NCBI GenBank assembly: GCA_021161885.1
Contig: JAGGZS010000268.1
Coordinates: 1 to 6,715 of the forward strand
DNA from: a bacterium
GTDB taxonomy: Bacteria > Auribacterota > Auribacteria > Auribacterales > Auribacteraceae
Direction of reading: 5' to 3'
Length of the DNA: 6,715 nucleotides
The notes beneath the pieces are model-generated. The model made no database searches, was not told the origin of the DNA, and was given only the letters and a program-made list of their open reading frames with translations. The number at the start of each line of letters is the position of its first letter. The stretch's first letter is position 1. Below are positions 1 through 6,715 of this stretch, one piece after another. The translations under genes were made by a program, and so were the position numbers.

Positions 1-1
1 A

Positions 2-1600
2 AATAATCTCGACTCCATAGGTTCATATTTACTGCGGGAAAAGTTAATAAATAATCCGAAAATTTCCAATAAAAATAAGGATCATAAAAAAAATATTTTA
101 AACTTATTAGATAAAAATGATGAATATTCATTAACAGAGAATATGTTATCGCGATTACAGCAAAATCTTGAGTTTTTGAGAGATAACGCTACCTGCGAGA
201 CAAAACATTTTGCCGATGAGATGATTGATATTTATAACAAGATTACACCTTTAGACGGCGTTAGCGCTTTTGTTCAGGATGTCATTCGGGAGAATGTTCA
301 GAAAGTGGTATTGAAAAAGACAGATAATTTTTCGGAAAATAACGCAAACGGTCTTTGTTCTCAAAAATACCAAAACAAAACATTAAGGGTTCAGGAAAAA
401 AGTATTGATGACCTTTTTAATATAACATCTGAGTTAATAAATGTTTCGGAAATGTATGAGTATATTCAGCGGGGGTTAGCGGATATATTCGGGTCTGACC
501 CAAAATTTTTAAGTTTAAAAAAAAATACTGAGTATTTCCAGTCGCTTTCTTTACAGCTTCAAAATAAGTTAAGCCGAATAAAGCGGGTATCCGCTCGAAA
601 TTTTTACGGGAAAGCACAACGCGTGGTCTACGATATTACATCTAAAAACGAGAAGAAAATAAAATTAGATTTTCAAGGAGAAAATATCCTGATTGATAAA
701 AGATTGTTCAGCGAATTGGAAAATGTTTTTCTGCACCTTGTTAGAAATGCTGTTTACCACGGGATAGAATTGCCGGATCAGCGAAAGCAGATGGGTAAAA
801 GCGAGGAAGGGAAAATAGCGGTATCGTTTGAAGAAACCCATAGGAGTTTGGTTATCGCTATAAAAGATGACGGCAAAGGAATATTTTGTCAGGAAGTAAT
901 GCGAAAAGCTATCGAAAAAAAAATAATAAGCAAAAATCAAGCGCAAAAATTAATGAAACAAGATATATATAATTTGCTTTTTGTTCCCGGGTTTTCAACT
1001 GTTGAGCATGCCGATGAAGTGTCCGGCAGGGGAGTGGGGTTGGACATTGTAAAAAAACAAGTCGCAATGTTAGGCGGTGAAATATCGGTGTTCAGCGAAG
1101 AAAATAGAGGCACCTCAATAAAACTTATTATACCGAAAAATATATCGTTGAACATTTTCAACGGGTTTGTAATTCAATCGTGCGGACAGAATTTTGTGCT
1201 GCCGTTAAACACAATGGGGGAGTCGTTTAAGGTTGTACGAAATCAAATAGAGTCTACTCCCGATAACAACGAATTTATATCTCATCATGGTAAACTGTAC
1301 TCTCTTTTGCGGTTAAATAAAATTCTCGCTATTTCATCGGGGCAAGATAAAAAAAACGGCATCGCAATAGTCGTAACCGCGGATGACGGAGATGATTTTG
1401 TCTTGCTTGTTGATGAAATAATAGGCATAAGGCAAGTGGTGCTGAAAACAATATCAGGATTATCTTACATCCCTGAAGTAGTATATGGAGCGGCTGTGCT
1501 TGGCAATTCTAAAGTAGCGTTGGTTCTTGATGTGAAAAAATTCAAAAATTTTAATTCTAAGTTAAGGGGCGGTTATGGAAAATTTAAAAATAAATTGTAG
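2..1600 (+). CDS. cheA: Chemotaxis histidine kinase CheA, 5'-truncated by window edge
   Basis: CheA autophosphorylates on a histidine in P1 and passes phosphate to CheY/CheB-type receivers while docked with CheW and receptors in a cytoplasmic array. The frame is open from base 2, so the true start and the P1 domain lie upstream; the ATG at 143 has no clear ribosome site and is probably internal. Counting from the first visible codon (532 residues): residues 1-126 are helical or linker sequence I cannot assign; about 127-197 is the P3 dimerisation region (TLRVQEKSIDDLFNITSELI); about 230-380 is the ATPase, with N box HLVRNAVYHGIE (245-256), G1 DDGKGI (289-294), FVPGFST (327-333) and G2 SGRGVGL (341-347); about 380-514 is the CheW-like P5 domain, ending YGAAVLGNSKVALVLDV. 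The usual N-box Asp before HG is Tyr here (252). The ATP-binding motifs otherwise look intact. The 3' end overlaps the next gene by 26 bases. Confidence 0.95.
   Translation, partial: NNLDSIGSYLLREKLINNPKISNKNKDHKKNILNLLDKNDEYSLTENMLSRLQQNLEFLRDNATCETKHFADEMIDIYNKITPLDGVSAFVQDVIRENVQKVVLKKTDNFSENNANGLCSQKYQNKTLRVQEKSIDDLFNITSELINVSEMYEYIQRGLADIFGSDPKFLSLKKNTEYFQSLSLQLQNKLSRIKRVSARNFYGKAQRVVYDITSKNEKKIKLDFQGENILIDKRLFSELENVFLHLVRNAVYHGIELPDQRKQMGKSEEGKIAVSFEETHRSLVIAIKDDGKGIFCQEVMRKAIEKKIISKNQAQKLMKQDIYNLLFVPGFSTVEHADEVSGRGVGLDIVKKQVAMLGGEISVFSEENRGTSIKLIIPKNISLNIFNGFVIQSCGQNFVLPLNTMGESFKVVRNQIESTPDNNEFISHHGKLYSLLRLNKILAISSGQDKKNGIAIVVTADDGDDFVLLVDEIIGIRQVVLKTISGLSYIPEVVYGAAVLGNSKVALVLDVKKFKNFNSKLRGGYGKFKNKL
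1564..1569 (+). promoter_or_regulatory. Shine-Dalgarno for the cheD-receiver gene, inside cheA
   Basis: AAGGGG lies five bases upstream of the ATG at 1575, within the last codons of cheA. It supports this start for the fusion gene even though it creates a 26-base overlap. The arrangement suggests translational coupling to cheA. Confidence 0.7.
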
Positions 1601-2495
1601 CGAATTAAAAAGGATATTTCTTCTGCCTGGTGAATATTACATAACAAAAACTCCGTGTGTGATAGCTACATTACTCGGTTCGTGCGTATCGGTTTGCGTA
1701 TATAATGAACATAATTTGACCGCGGCGATGAATCATTTTATAAGGGATAAGTCAAATTCGCGAAACGAGAAACAAATCGGAAAATTCGGCGATTTGTCTA
1801 TCAGATATATTATTGATACGTTGTTTACACTTGATTCTAACGCACGCCATTACAAGGCAAAAATTTTTGGCGGAGGCAATGTCGTCGGTCATTTAGAACA
1901 TATAGGCTTAGCTATCGGCGAACAGAACATTTTTGCCGCTAAGGAGGCTTTGCTCGCATATAAAATTCCTATTGTGGAAAACAAAACCGCGGGCAAACAA
2001 GGAATGAAGATATATTTTAATACCCTTAACTATACAGTTGACAGCCAGTATATTGGTGAAGAAAAGAAAAATTTTCAAACCCGTAAAATTCGTGTTCTTA
2101 TTGTTGACGATTCCGAACTGGTAAGAAATTTATTAACAAAAGTGGTTTCGCAAACAGATGATATGGAAGTTGTAGGTCAAGCCAAAGACGCTTATGAAGC
2201 CAGAGACCTGATGCTCGGTACCAACCCTGATGTAATCAGCCTTGATATAGTTATGCCTAAAATAGATGGGCTTAAATTTCTGGAGAAAATTATGGGATGC
2301 GTGCCTAAACCTGTTGTCATTGTTTCTACTATTGCGAAAAATATGTCTAAAATTGCAATGAAAGCTAAACAGCTCGGAGCGGTTGGAGTAATAGATAAAG
2401 AGGAATTACAGCTGTATAACGGGTTAGGTATAGTCAAAATGAAATATATACCCGCTTTGCGCACTGCTGCGGGACAAATTGTAAGGAAAAGATAA
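1575..2495 (+). CDS. CheD deamidase domain fused to a CheB-type receiver domain (no methylesterase)
   Basis: CheD deamidates glutamines of chemoreceptors and in CheC-containing systems also binds CheC. Residues about 10-160 are a full CheD domain: LLGSCVSVCVY holds the candidate catalytic Cys37, His54 follows in AAMNHF, Thr32 is a candidate third residue, and IFGGGN (97-102) and IGEQNI (114-119) are family motifs. Residues about 171-280 are a receiver: acidic pair Asp178/Asp179, phosphoacceptor Asp224 in SLDIVMP, Ser251 and Lys275 in the conserved switch positions. The wording (IRVLIVDDSELVRNLL, PDVISLDIVMPKIDGLKFLEKIM) is closest to CheB receivers, and the final helix looks like the CheB interdomain linker. 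The protein stops at residue 306, so the CheB esterase domain with its Ser-His-Asp triad is absent. Only three bases separate the stop from the next ATG, so no frameshifted remainder can follow. I infer that CheA phosphorylates the receiver to control the CheD half. Confidence 0.93.
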   Translation: MENLKINCSELKRIFLLPGEYYITKTPCVIATLLGSCVSVCVYNEHNLTAAMNHFIRDKSNSRNEKQIGKFGDLSIRYIIDTLFTLDSNARHYKAKIFGGGNVVGHLEHIGLAIGEQNIFAAKEALLAYKIPIVENKTAGKQGMKIYFNTLNYTVDSQYIGEEKKNFQTRKIRVLIVDDSELVRNLLTKVVSQTDDMEVVGQAKDAYEARDLMLGTNPDVISLDIVMPKIDGLKFLEKIMGCVPKPVVIVSTIAKNMSKIAMKAKQLGAVGVIDKEELQLYNGLGIVKMKYIPALRTAAGQIVRKR

Positions 2496-2498
2496 AAA

Positions 2499-5400
2499 AT
2501 GAAAATTTTTCGCATATTCCGGAAAGCTAAACAATTTTTTGAGAAGAAAAAGAATATTTATTTTTTAGGCTTGTTGTTCTTTTCTTTTTTTATACCTGTT
2601 TTTATAGGATTAGAGGTTGTCTTTTCTGGTTTTATAGCCTTATTATCGACTGTGTTTTTGATCCTTTTTGATCAGGCTGTCAAAAAAAACAGTTTATTGA
2701 TTAATTGCATAAAAAGGACAGAAGTAGAAATCGGAGAAATATTTAATACTCCTATAGTGAACGCGATTATCTCAATGGATTTAAAGGGGAAGATAACATT
2801 TTTTAACTTTGGCGCAGAGCAAATGCTTGGTTATTCATCAACTGAAGTTGAAGGCAAAAAAGATATGTTGTTTTTTCAGGATGTTGAAGAAATAATCAAT
2901 TATGCTAAGGAATTAAGCCGTGAAATTAATCAGCCTGTAAGCGGATTAGAAGCGCTTGTTCTGTTGCCGAAAAAAGGGGTGCCTGACAGGAATGAATGGA
3001 CTTTTATTAAGAAAAATAAAGAAAAAATTTTAGTGGATATGGTTGTTGCCCCAATAAAAAATAAAAAAGGGAATATATCAGGTTTTTTAGCGATTGCACA
3101 GGATATAACCGATAAAAAAAATAAGGAATGTGAAATTCAGAAAATTAAAATGGAACTGGAAGCATCTAACAGGACTCTTGAACGCTTTAATCGCCTTATG
3201 CTTGGAAGAGAAGAACGGATTGTGGAACTGAAAAAAGAGGTAAATAAAATATCCAAATTGTACGGGCGGGATATAATATACGAAAATATTCTGGATGATA
3301 AAAACGAAAAGGATGACTTATCCTTACTGACTCAAACAGGCGTTGCCTGCGATGCGCATGCCGAGTTTGTTGAAAATCAATATAAGGTTTTTGAAAATTC
3401 TCTTATTGAAAAACGGGATATTGATATAAGTTTTATGCCGACATTATGTTCCGCTCCGATTATGTATGCACATAGCCGGGGGTTTTTCGCGAAAAACGGC
3501 TTGAATGTAACTTTAAACTCTGTTCACGGGTGCGGCGCTATCAAAGAACTGCTTGTATACGGACAAACCGATGCGGCGCAAATGTTGTTGCCCATGCTGT
3601 TAGCGTGCTCTCTGGGAATAGGCGGCAAACATAGTGATCTTAAATTATTAGCTTTGCAAAGCGTCGACGGGTTAGCTTTGACTTTGAACATAAAATATTT
3701 AAAAATTCAAAATTCAGCCGAAATGAAAGGATTTGTGTTTGGGGTATCAGATAAATTTTCAATGAGTTTTTATCTGTTATGCGATTTTCTTGCGAATAAA
3801 GGAATTCATCCGCTTAAAGATGTAAAAATTATAGAACTGTCTCCGTTAAATATGATTTATTATCTGAAACAAGGCTGGATAGACGCTTTTATGGCACCTG
3901 AACCATATAATCAAATAGCTGTTTATAAAGGCGTTGGCTTTATTTATTTACTTTCAAAAGATATTTGTATCGGGCATACGTCTTGTTCCTTAGCGGTAAA
4001 GAAGGAGTTTAGCGTAAGTTATCCAAATACCTGCCATGCGATTGAAACAAGCATAATTGAAGCACAGAATGCTTTGCGGTTGGCCTCTGTTGAACAAAAA
4101 GCATCAATAGCCCGGCAGCTCTCTCAGCCGATGTACTTAAATCAAACGGATGTAACTCCGATACAGCAAGTGTTTACCGGAGAGTTTCCAGACGGCAGGG
4201 GAAATAACTGTAATGTCCATAATCGTATAGATTTTTTCCCTTCATTTCAGATCGAACAGGGGATATGGATGCTTACACAAATGCAGAGATGGAATCAGCT
4301 TAGAGAAAAGGTTGAATATAATAAAATTGTAAAAGATATTTTTTATAGCGGAGGGTCTATTAAAATAAATAAAAATTTTGGTAATAAATGTGTAGATAGA
4401 TGTTATTGCGGATTAGTCTTAATCGATAAAGATCCGTTTAAAATAATGCGGGCGCAAAAATTTTGTTCATATAAAGAAAAGAAGAAATCTGAAGATAAAA
4501 ATACAACCCTTTCCGATGATCAAAGAATCGATATTATTTTAGCTCAGCTCGCTAACTTATGTGCCGGCAGAAATGTTGAAATGCTGGCGGTTTATAACCA
4601 AGATAAACTGGGGTATATTGAAAATTTAATCAATGAAACATTTAAAAATCTAAATTATTCTAAAACAATTTTTCTAGAATTTCTTGATGATCGCGATAAA
4701 CTTATAGCTGAACATAGGGAAAAATGCCATGTTGGCATAAATGCCATGATGAGCTTGATAGAGGATTCATTAAAAAGTAAAAAAGAAATAGAATTAATCA
4801 ATATTGAGCTTCAAAAGGAAAGCGGAAAATCGCGGGAATTGGCGGTACAGACGCAAAACAGAGCGGCCGCGCTTGAGAAATCAAGGCGTTCTCTTATCGC
4901 TATTATGCATGATCTGGAAAAAGAACAGCAAAAGGCATTGCAGGCATCAAGAGCTAAATCCGATTTTTTAGCAAATATGAGCCATGAAATACGAACTCCA
5001 ATGAATGCTGTTATAGGTTTTTCAAATTTGCTTAAAAAATCTAAACTTGATGAAAAACAAAAAGAGTTTGTAATGAATATTATTTCAAGCGGTGAACATC
5101 TTATGAACATAATAAATGATATTTTGGATTTTTCAAAGATTGAATCAGGGAAAATAGAATTGGAAAAAATAGATTTTGATCCGCGTTTTTTAATAGACGA
5201 CATTTTTAATGTTGTATCTGATAAGGTTAAAGAAAAAAACATAAATACTTTTGTGGAAATCGCAAATGATATTCCCTGCGTGCTTAAAGGCGATCCTACA
5301 CGTCTTCGCCAAATTTTGATAAATTTATTAAACAATGCCGTTAAATTTACTAAAAAGGGCGTTATATCTATTAATGTCAGCGTAAAAACAAAAAACAGCA

Positions 5401-6425
5401 AAAATGTTAATCTGTTGTTTTCTCTTCGGGATACGGGAATAGGAATCGCTGAAGAAAAACTAAAAATGATTTTCGATTCGTTTACTCAAACCGATACATC
5501 TACAAGCCGTAACTATGGGGGAACCGGATTGGGGTTGGCTATCTGTAAAAAACTTGTAAAACAAATGAAAGGAGATATATATGTAAATTCTAAATACGGA
5601 AAAGGAAGCGAATTTGTTTTTAATTCGGTATTTGAATATGTTCCTTATATCACAGATTTGAAAAAGTACAGGTTAGGAAAAGATAAATTTGGCGGTAAAC
5701 GGATAATCATAGTTGTTCGCGATAAGCAGATAGCAAAAGTCCTGAAAAAGTTTTGCGCTGATATCGACATTTTTATCGGAAAAGTTTTTTTATCTGAAAA
5801 AAATATCTTGAATTACCTGTTGAAATCATTAAGCAGTAAGGAATTTGTCGATATTGTGCTGTATGATTTTTTATCGGAAAATATTGTAAACGATAAACGA
5901 TTTGGGAAAATTCAATTTATGCCTTTTGAAATAAACCGCGATAAAAAAAGGTTAATCGATTTTGAAGGCTTTGTTGATTTTCTCTGTGAAAATTTAGACA
6001 AAAATGATTTTAAACCAGCAAAATCTTTAGGAAAAGAAATAAAAGAGTGTAAGGGTATAAAAGTGCTTGTAGCCGAAGATAATTTTGTTAACCAAACATT
6101 AATACAGGCTTTATTTGATGAATTCGGTTGCGAAGGCGACTTTGTTTTTAACGGCAAAGAAGCGCTGAAAAAATTAGCGCATAACCATTATGACCTGTGC
6201 CTTATGGATTTGCAAATGCCTGTCATGAGCGGGATAGATGCGTGTAAAATTATCAGGGATACCATAAGCAAAAATTTTCCGGTTATAGCGTTAACAGCCT
6301 CGGTTTTAAAAATGGATAAAGATAAATGTTGGGACGCCGGTTTTTCTGATTATCTAACTAAACCGATTGATGTCAATAAGTTAAAGAAAACTATTTTAAC
6401 TTATTCTTACGAAATAGAAAATTGA
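2499..6425 (+). CDS. Membrane-anchored hybrid histidine kinase with PAS and NrtA/CmpA-like solute-binding domains
   Basis: A 1308-residue sensor kinase. AAGGAAAA at 2483-2490 precedes the ATG, three bases after the upstream stop. Residues 20-60 form two membrane helices with Lys-rich flanks, so the rest is probably cytoplasmic. Residues 78-205 are a PAS domain (FGAEQMLGYS, NEWTFIKKNKEKILV, FLAIAQDIT). A coiled coil at 205-255 carries the common kinase linker FNRLMLGREERIVELKKEVN. Residues about 306-605 match the NrtA/CmpA (NMT1-type) binding family: SAPIMYAHSRGFFAKNGLNV, DAAQMLLPMLLACSLGIGG, GWIDAFMAPEPYN, GIWMLTQMQRWNQL; no signal peptide precedes it. Cys631, 635, 637 and 656 cluster after it; 657-755 is unrecognised. 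HisKA phosphoacceptor is His829 (SHEIRTP); HATPase boxes are NLLNNAVKF, DTGIGI (978-983) and GGTGLGL (1007-1013). Residues 1067-1165 resemble a degenerate receiver. Residues 1187-1300 are a canonical receiver with Glu1193/Asp1194, Asp1237, Thr1266 and Lys1288. The ligand is unknown. Confidence 0.95.
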   Translation: MKIFRIFRKAKQFFEKKKNIYFLGLLFFSFFIPVFIGLEVVFSGFIALLSTVFLILFDQAVKKNSLLINCIKRTEVEIGEIFNTPIVNAIISMDLKGKITFFNFGAEQMLGYSSTEVEGKKDMLFFQDVEEIINYAKELSREINQPVSGLEALVLLPKKGVPDRNEWTFIKKNKEKILVDMVVAPIKNKKGNISGFLAIAQDITDKKNKECEIQKIKMELEASNRTLERFNRLMLGREERIVELKKEVNKISKLYGRDIIYENILDDKNEKDDLSLLTQTGVACDAHAEFVENQYKVFENSLIEKRDIDISFMPTLCSAPIMYAHSRGFFAKNGLNVTLNSVHGCGAIKELLVYGQTDAAQMLLPMLLACSLGIGGKHSDLKLLALQSVDGLALTLNIKYLKIQNSAEMKGFVFGVSDKFSMSFYLLCDFLANKGIHPLKDVKIIELSPLNMIYYLKQGWIDAFMAPEPYNQIAVYKGVGFIYLLSKDICIGHTSCSLAVKKEFSVSYPNTCHAIETSIIEAQNALRLASVEQKASIARQLSQPMYLNQTDVTPIQQVFTGEFPDGRGNNCNVHNRIDFFPSFQIEQGIWMLTQMQRWNQLREKVEYNKIVKDIFYSGGSIKINKNFGNKCVDRCYCGLVLIDKDPFKIMRAQKFCSYKEKKKSEDKNTTLSDDQRIDIILAQLANLCAGRNVEMLAVYNQDKLGYIENLINETFKNLNYSKTIFLEFLDDRDKLIAEHREKCHVGINAMMSLIEDSLKSKKEIELINIELQKESGKSRELAVQTQNRAAALEKSRRSLIAIMHDLEKEQQKALQASRAKSDFLANMSHEIRTPMNAVIGFSNLLKKSKLDEKQKEFVMNIISSGEHLMNIINDILDFSKIESGKIELEKIDFDPRFLIDDIFNVVSDKVKEKNINTFVEIANDIPCVLKGDPTRLRQILINLLNNAVKFTKKGVISINVSVKTKNSKNVNLLFSLRDTGIGIAEEKLKMIFDSFTQTDTSTSRNYGGTGLGLAICKKLVKQMKGDIYVNSKYGKGSEFVFNSVFEYVPYITDLKKYRLGKDKFGGKRIIIVVRDKQIAKVLKKFCADIDIFIGKVFLSEKNILNYLLKSLSSKEFVDIVLYDFLSENIVNDKRFGKIQFMPFEINRDKKRLIDFEGFVDFLCENLDKNDFKPAKSLGKEIKECKGIKVLVAEDNFVNQTLIQALFDEFGCEGDFVFNGKEALKKLAHNHYDLCLMDLQMPVMSGIDACKIIRDTISKNFPVIALTASVLKMDKDKCWDAGFSDYLTKPIDVNKLKKTILTYSYEIEN

Positions 6426-6447
6426 TTTAGATGAATTTACAGCAGAG

Positions 6448-6478
6448 GGTGTTAATCATGATATTACTGATTAATACC
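6448..6478 (+). other. Hairpin 3' of the kinase gene
   Basis: GGTGTTAATCA pairs with TGATTAATACC, an 11-base-pair stem with one G-U pair, around a nine-base loop. It begins 22 bases after the kinase stop codon. No T-run follows directly (the nearest, TTTTT, starts near 6513), so it is not a textbook intrinsic terminator. It may stabilise the 3' end of the transcript or act as a weak stop. Confidence 0.4.
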
Positions 6479-6579
6479 AAGTTCACTGCGATAGATGATT
6501 ACGTTTAAATTATTTTTCTTAAAAAAACGATATTTAACTAAGCCGCAGTCTTAACCTACAATTCCCGCCTGTTATTGTT

Positions 6580-6714
6580 TCAGCGGCGCTGGTATAAATA
6601 AAATTGTATAACAGTCATACAATCAATTTGATGTATCAAAATATTTTTTCGATTTGAATCCATAAATATTATATCAGAATATCCTGTTTTTTCTGTGAGT
6701 AAAAATTCTATAAT
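6580..6714 (-). CDS. Possible 3' end of a convergent gene running off the right edge (weak)
   Basis: On the minus strand a frame is open from the right edge (first whole codon at 6714) for 44 codons to a TGA at 6580-6582. Its translation begins IIEFLLTEKTGYSDIIFMDS and ends FYLYQRR. I recognise no family. An open frame of this length is not rare by chance in AT-rich DNA, and its start, if any, is outside. If real, it would be convergent with the kinase gene. A T-rich run on this strand (bases 6527 to 6521) lies downstream of its stop, with only weak pairing before it. Confidence 0.2.
   Translation of the reverse strand: MIEFLLTEKTGYSDIIFMDSNRKNILIHQIDCMTVIQFYLYQRR
6603..6660. promoter_or_regulatory. 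Cluster of three short dyads in the downstream gap, possible operator region
   Basis: Three inverted repeats sit within 58 bases: ATTGTAT/ATACAAT with a seven-base spacer (6603-6623), TTTGATGTATCAAA (6627-6640) and GATTTGAATC (6651-6660). They are the type of short dyad bound by dimeric regulators and could precede a gene to the right. AT-rich DNA yields such repeats by chance, no clear -35/-10 pair is visible, and this reading competes with the minus-strand open frame covering the same bases. Confidence 0.2.
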
Positions 6715-6715
6715 C

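Noticed and set aside
143..1600. cheA starting at the ATG at 143
   Set aside because: The frame is open without a stop back to base 2, the ATG lacks a good ribosome site, and a start here would leave CheA without a P1 phosphotransfer domain.
2192..2515. 107-codon open frame on the minus strand
   Set aside because: It is antisense to the receiver-coding part of the CheD fusion, whose conserved motifs explain the sequence.
2496..2700. A frameshifted CheB methylesterase domain after the receiver
   Set aside because: The next gene starts three bases after the stop with a ribosome site and encodes membrane helices followed by a PAS domain; no GxSxGG-type esterase motif is visible there.
4811..5401. 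196-codon open frame on the minus strand
   Set aside because: It lies antisense to the HisKA/ATPase coding region, has a Ser/Phe/Ile-rich composition typical of a reverse-strand shadow, and shows no domain.
6431..6508. 25-codon open frame on the + strand (MNLQQRVLIMILLINTKFTA...)
   Set aside because: Very short and with no convincing ribosome site at its ATG; it spans the hairpin at 6448-6478. An internal ATG at 6458 has AGAGGG upstream but would give only 16 codons.
6502..6529. CGTTT...AAACG pairing around a T-rich stretch as a terminator
   Set aside because: Only five base pairs with a long AT-only loop; too weak to call a terminator on either strand.

Overview
This AT-rich window holds three genes on the + strand and an untranslated-looking 290-base tail. 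It looks like part of a chemosensory (Che) signalling operon from a bacterium. CheD together with CheA and a large membrane-anchored hybrid kinase fits many lineages (spirochaetes, deltaproteobacteria, Omnitrophota or Elusimicrobiota-like groups). The sequence alone does not fix the phylum.

Positions 2-1600 carry the 3' part of cheA, a chemotaxis histidine kinase. It is cut by the left edge, so its phosphotransfer (P1) domain lies outside. The dimerisation, ATPase and CheW-like domains are inside. Positions 1575-2495 overlap its end by 26 bases and encode an unusual fusion: a complete CheD deamidase domain followed by a CheB-type receiver domain with no methylesterase domain. Positions 2499-6425, only three bases further on, encode a 1308-residue hybrid histidine kinase. 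Its order is membrane hairpin, PAS, coiled coil, a NrtA/CmpA-type (nitrate/bicarbonate-binding) solute-binding domain predicted to be cytoplasmic, a small cysteine cluster, a region I do not recognise, HisKA plus HATPase, a degenerate receiver-like segment, and a canonical receiver.

The tight spacing suggests co-transcription and translational coupling. A plausible working picture is as follows. CheA phosphorylates the receiver fused to CheD, which would tune receptor deamidation or CheC-like partner binding. The hybrid kinase would add a second input, possibly a small-molecule or anion signal through its solute-binding domain. The wiring is inference: no receptor, CheW, CheY, CheC or CheR lies in the window.

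Positions 6426-6715 contain no convincing gene. They hold a hairpin shortly after the last stop codon, a cluster of three short dyads, and a weak minus-strand open frame entering from the right edge.
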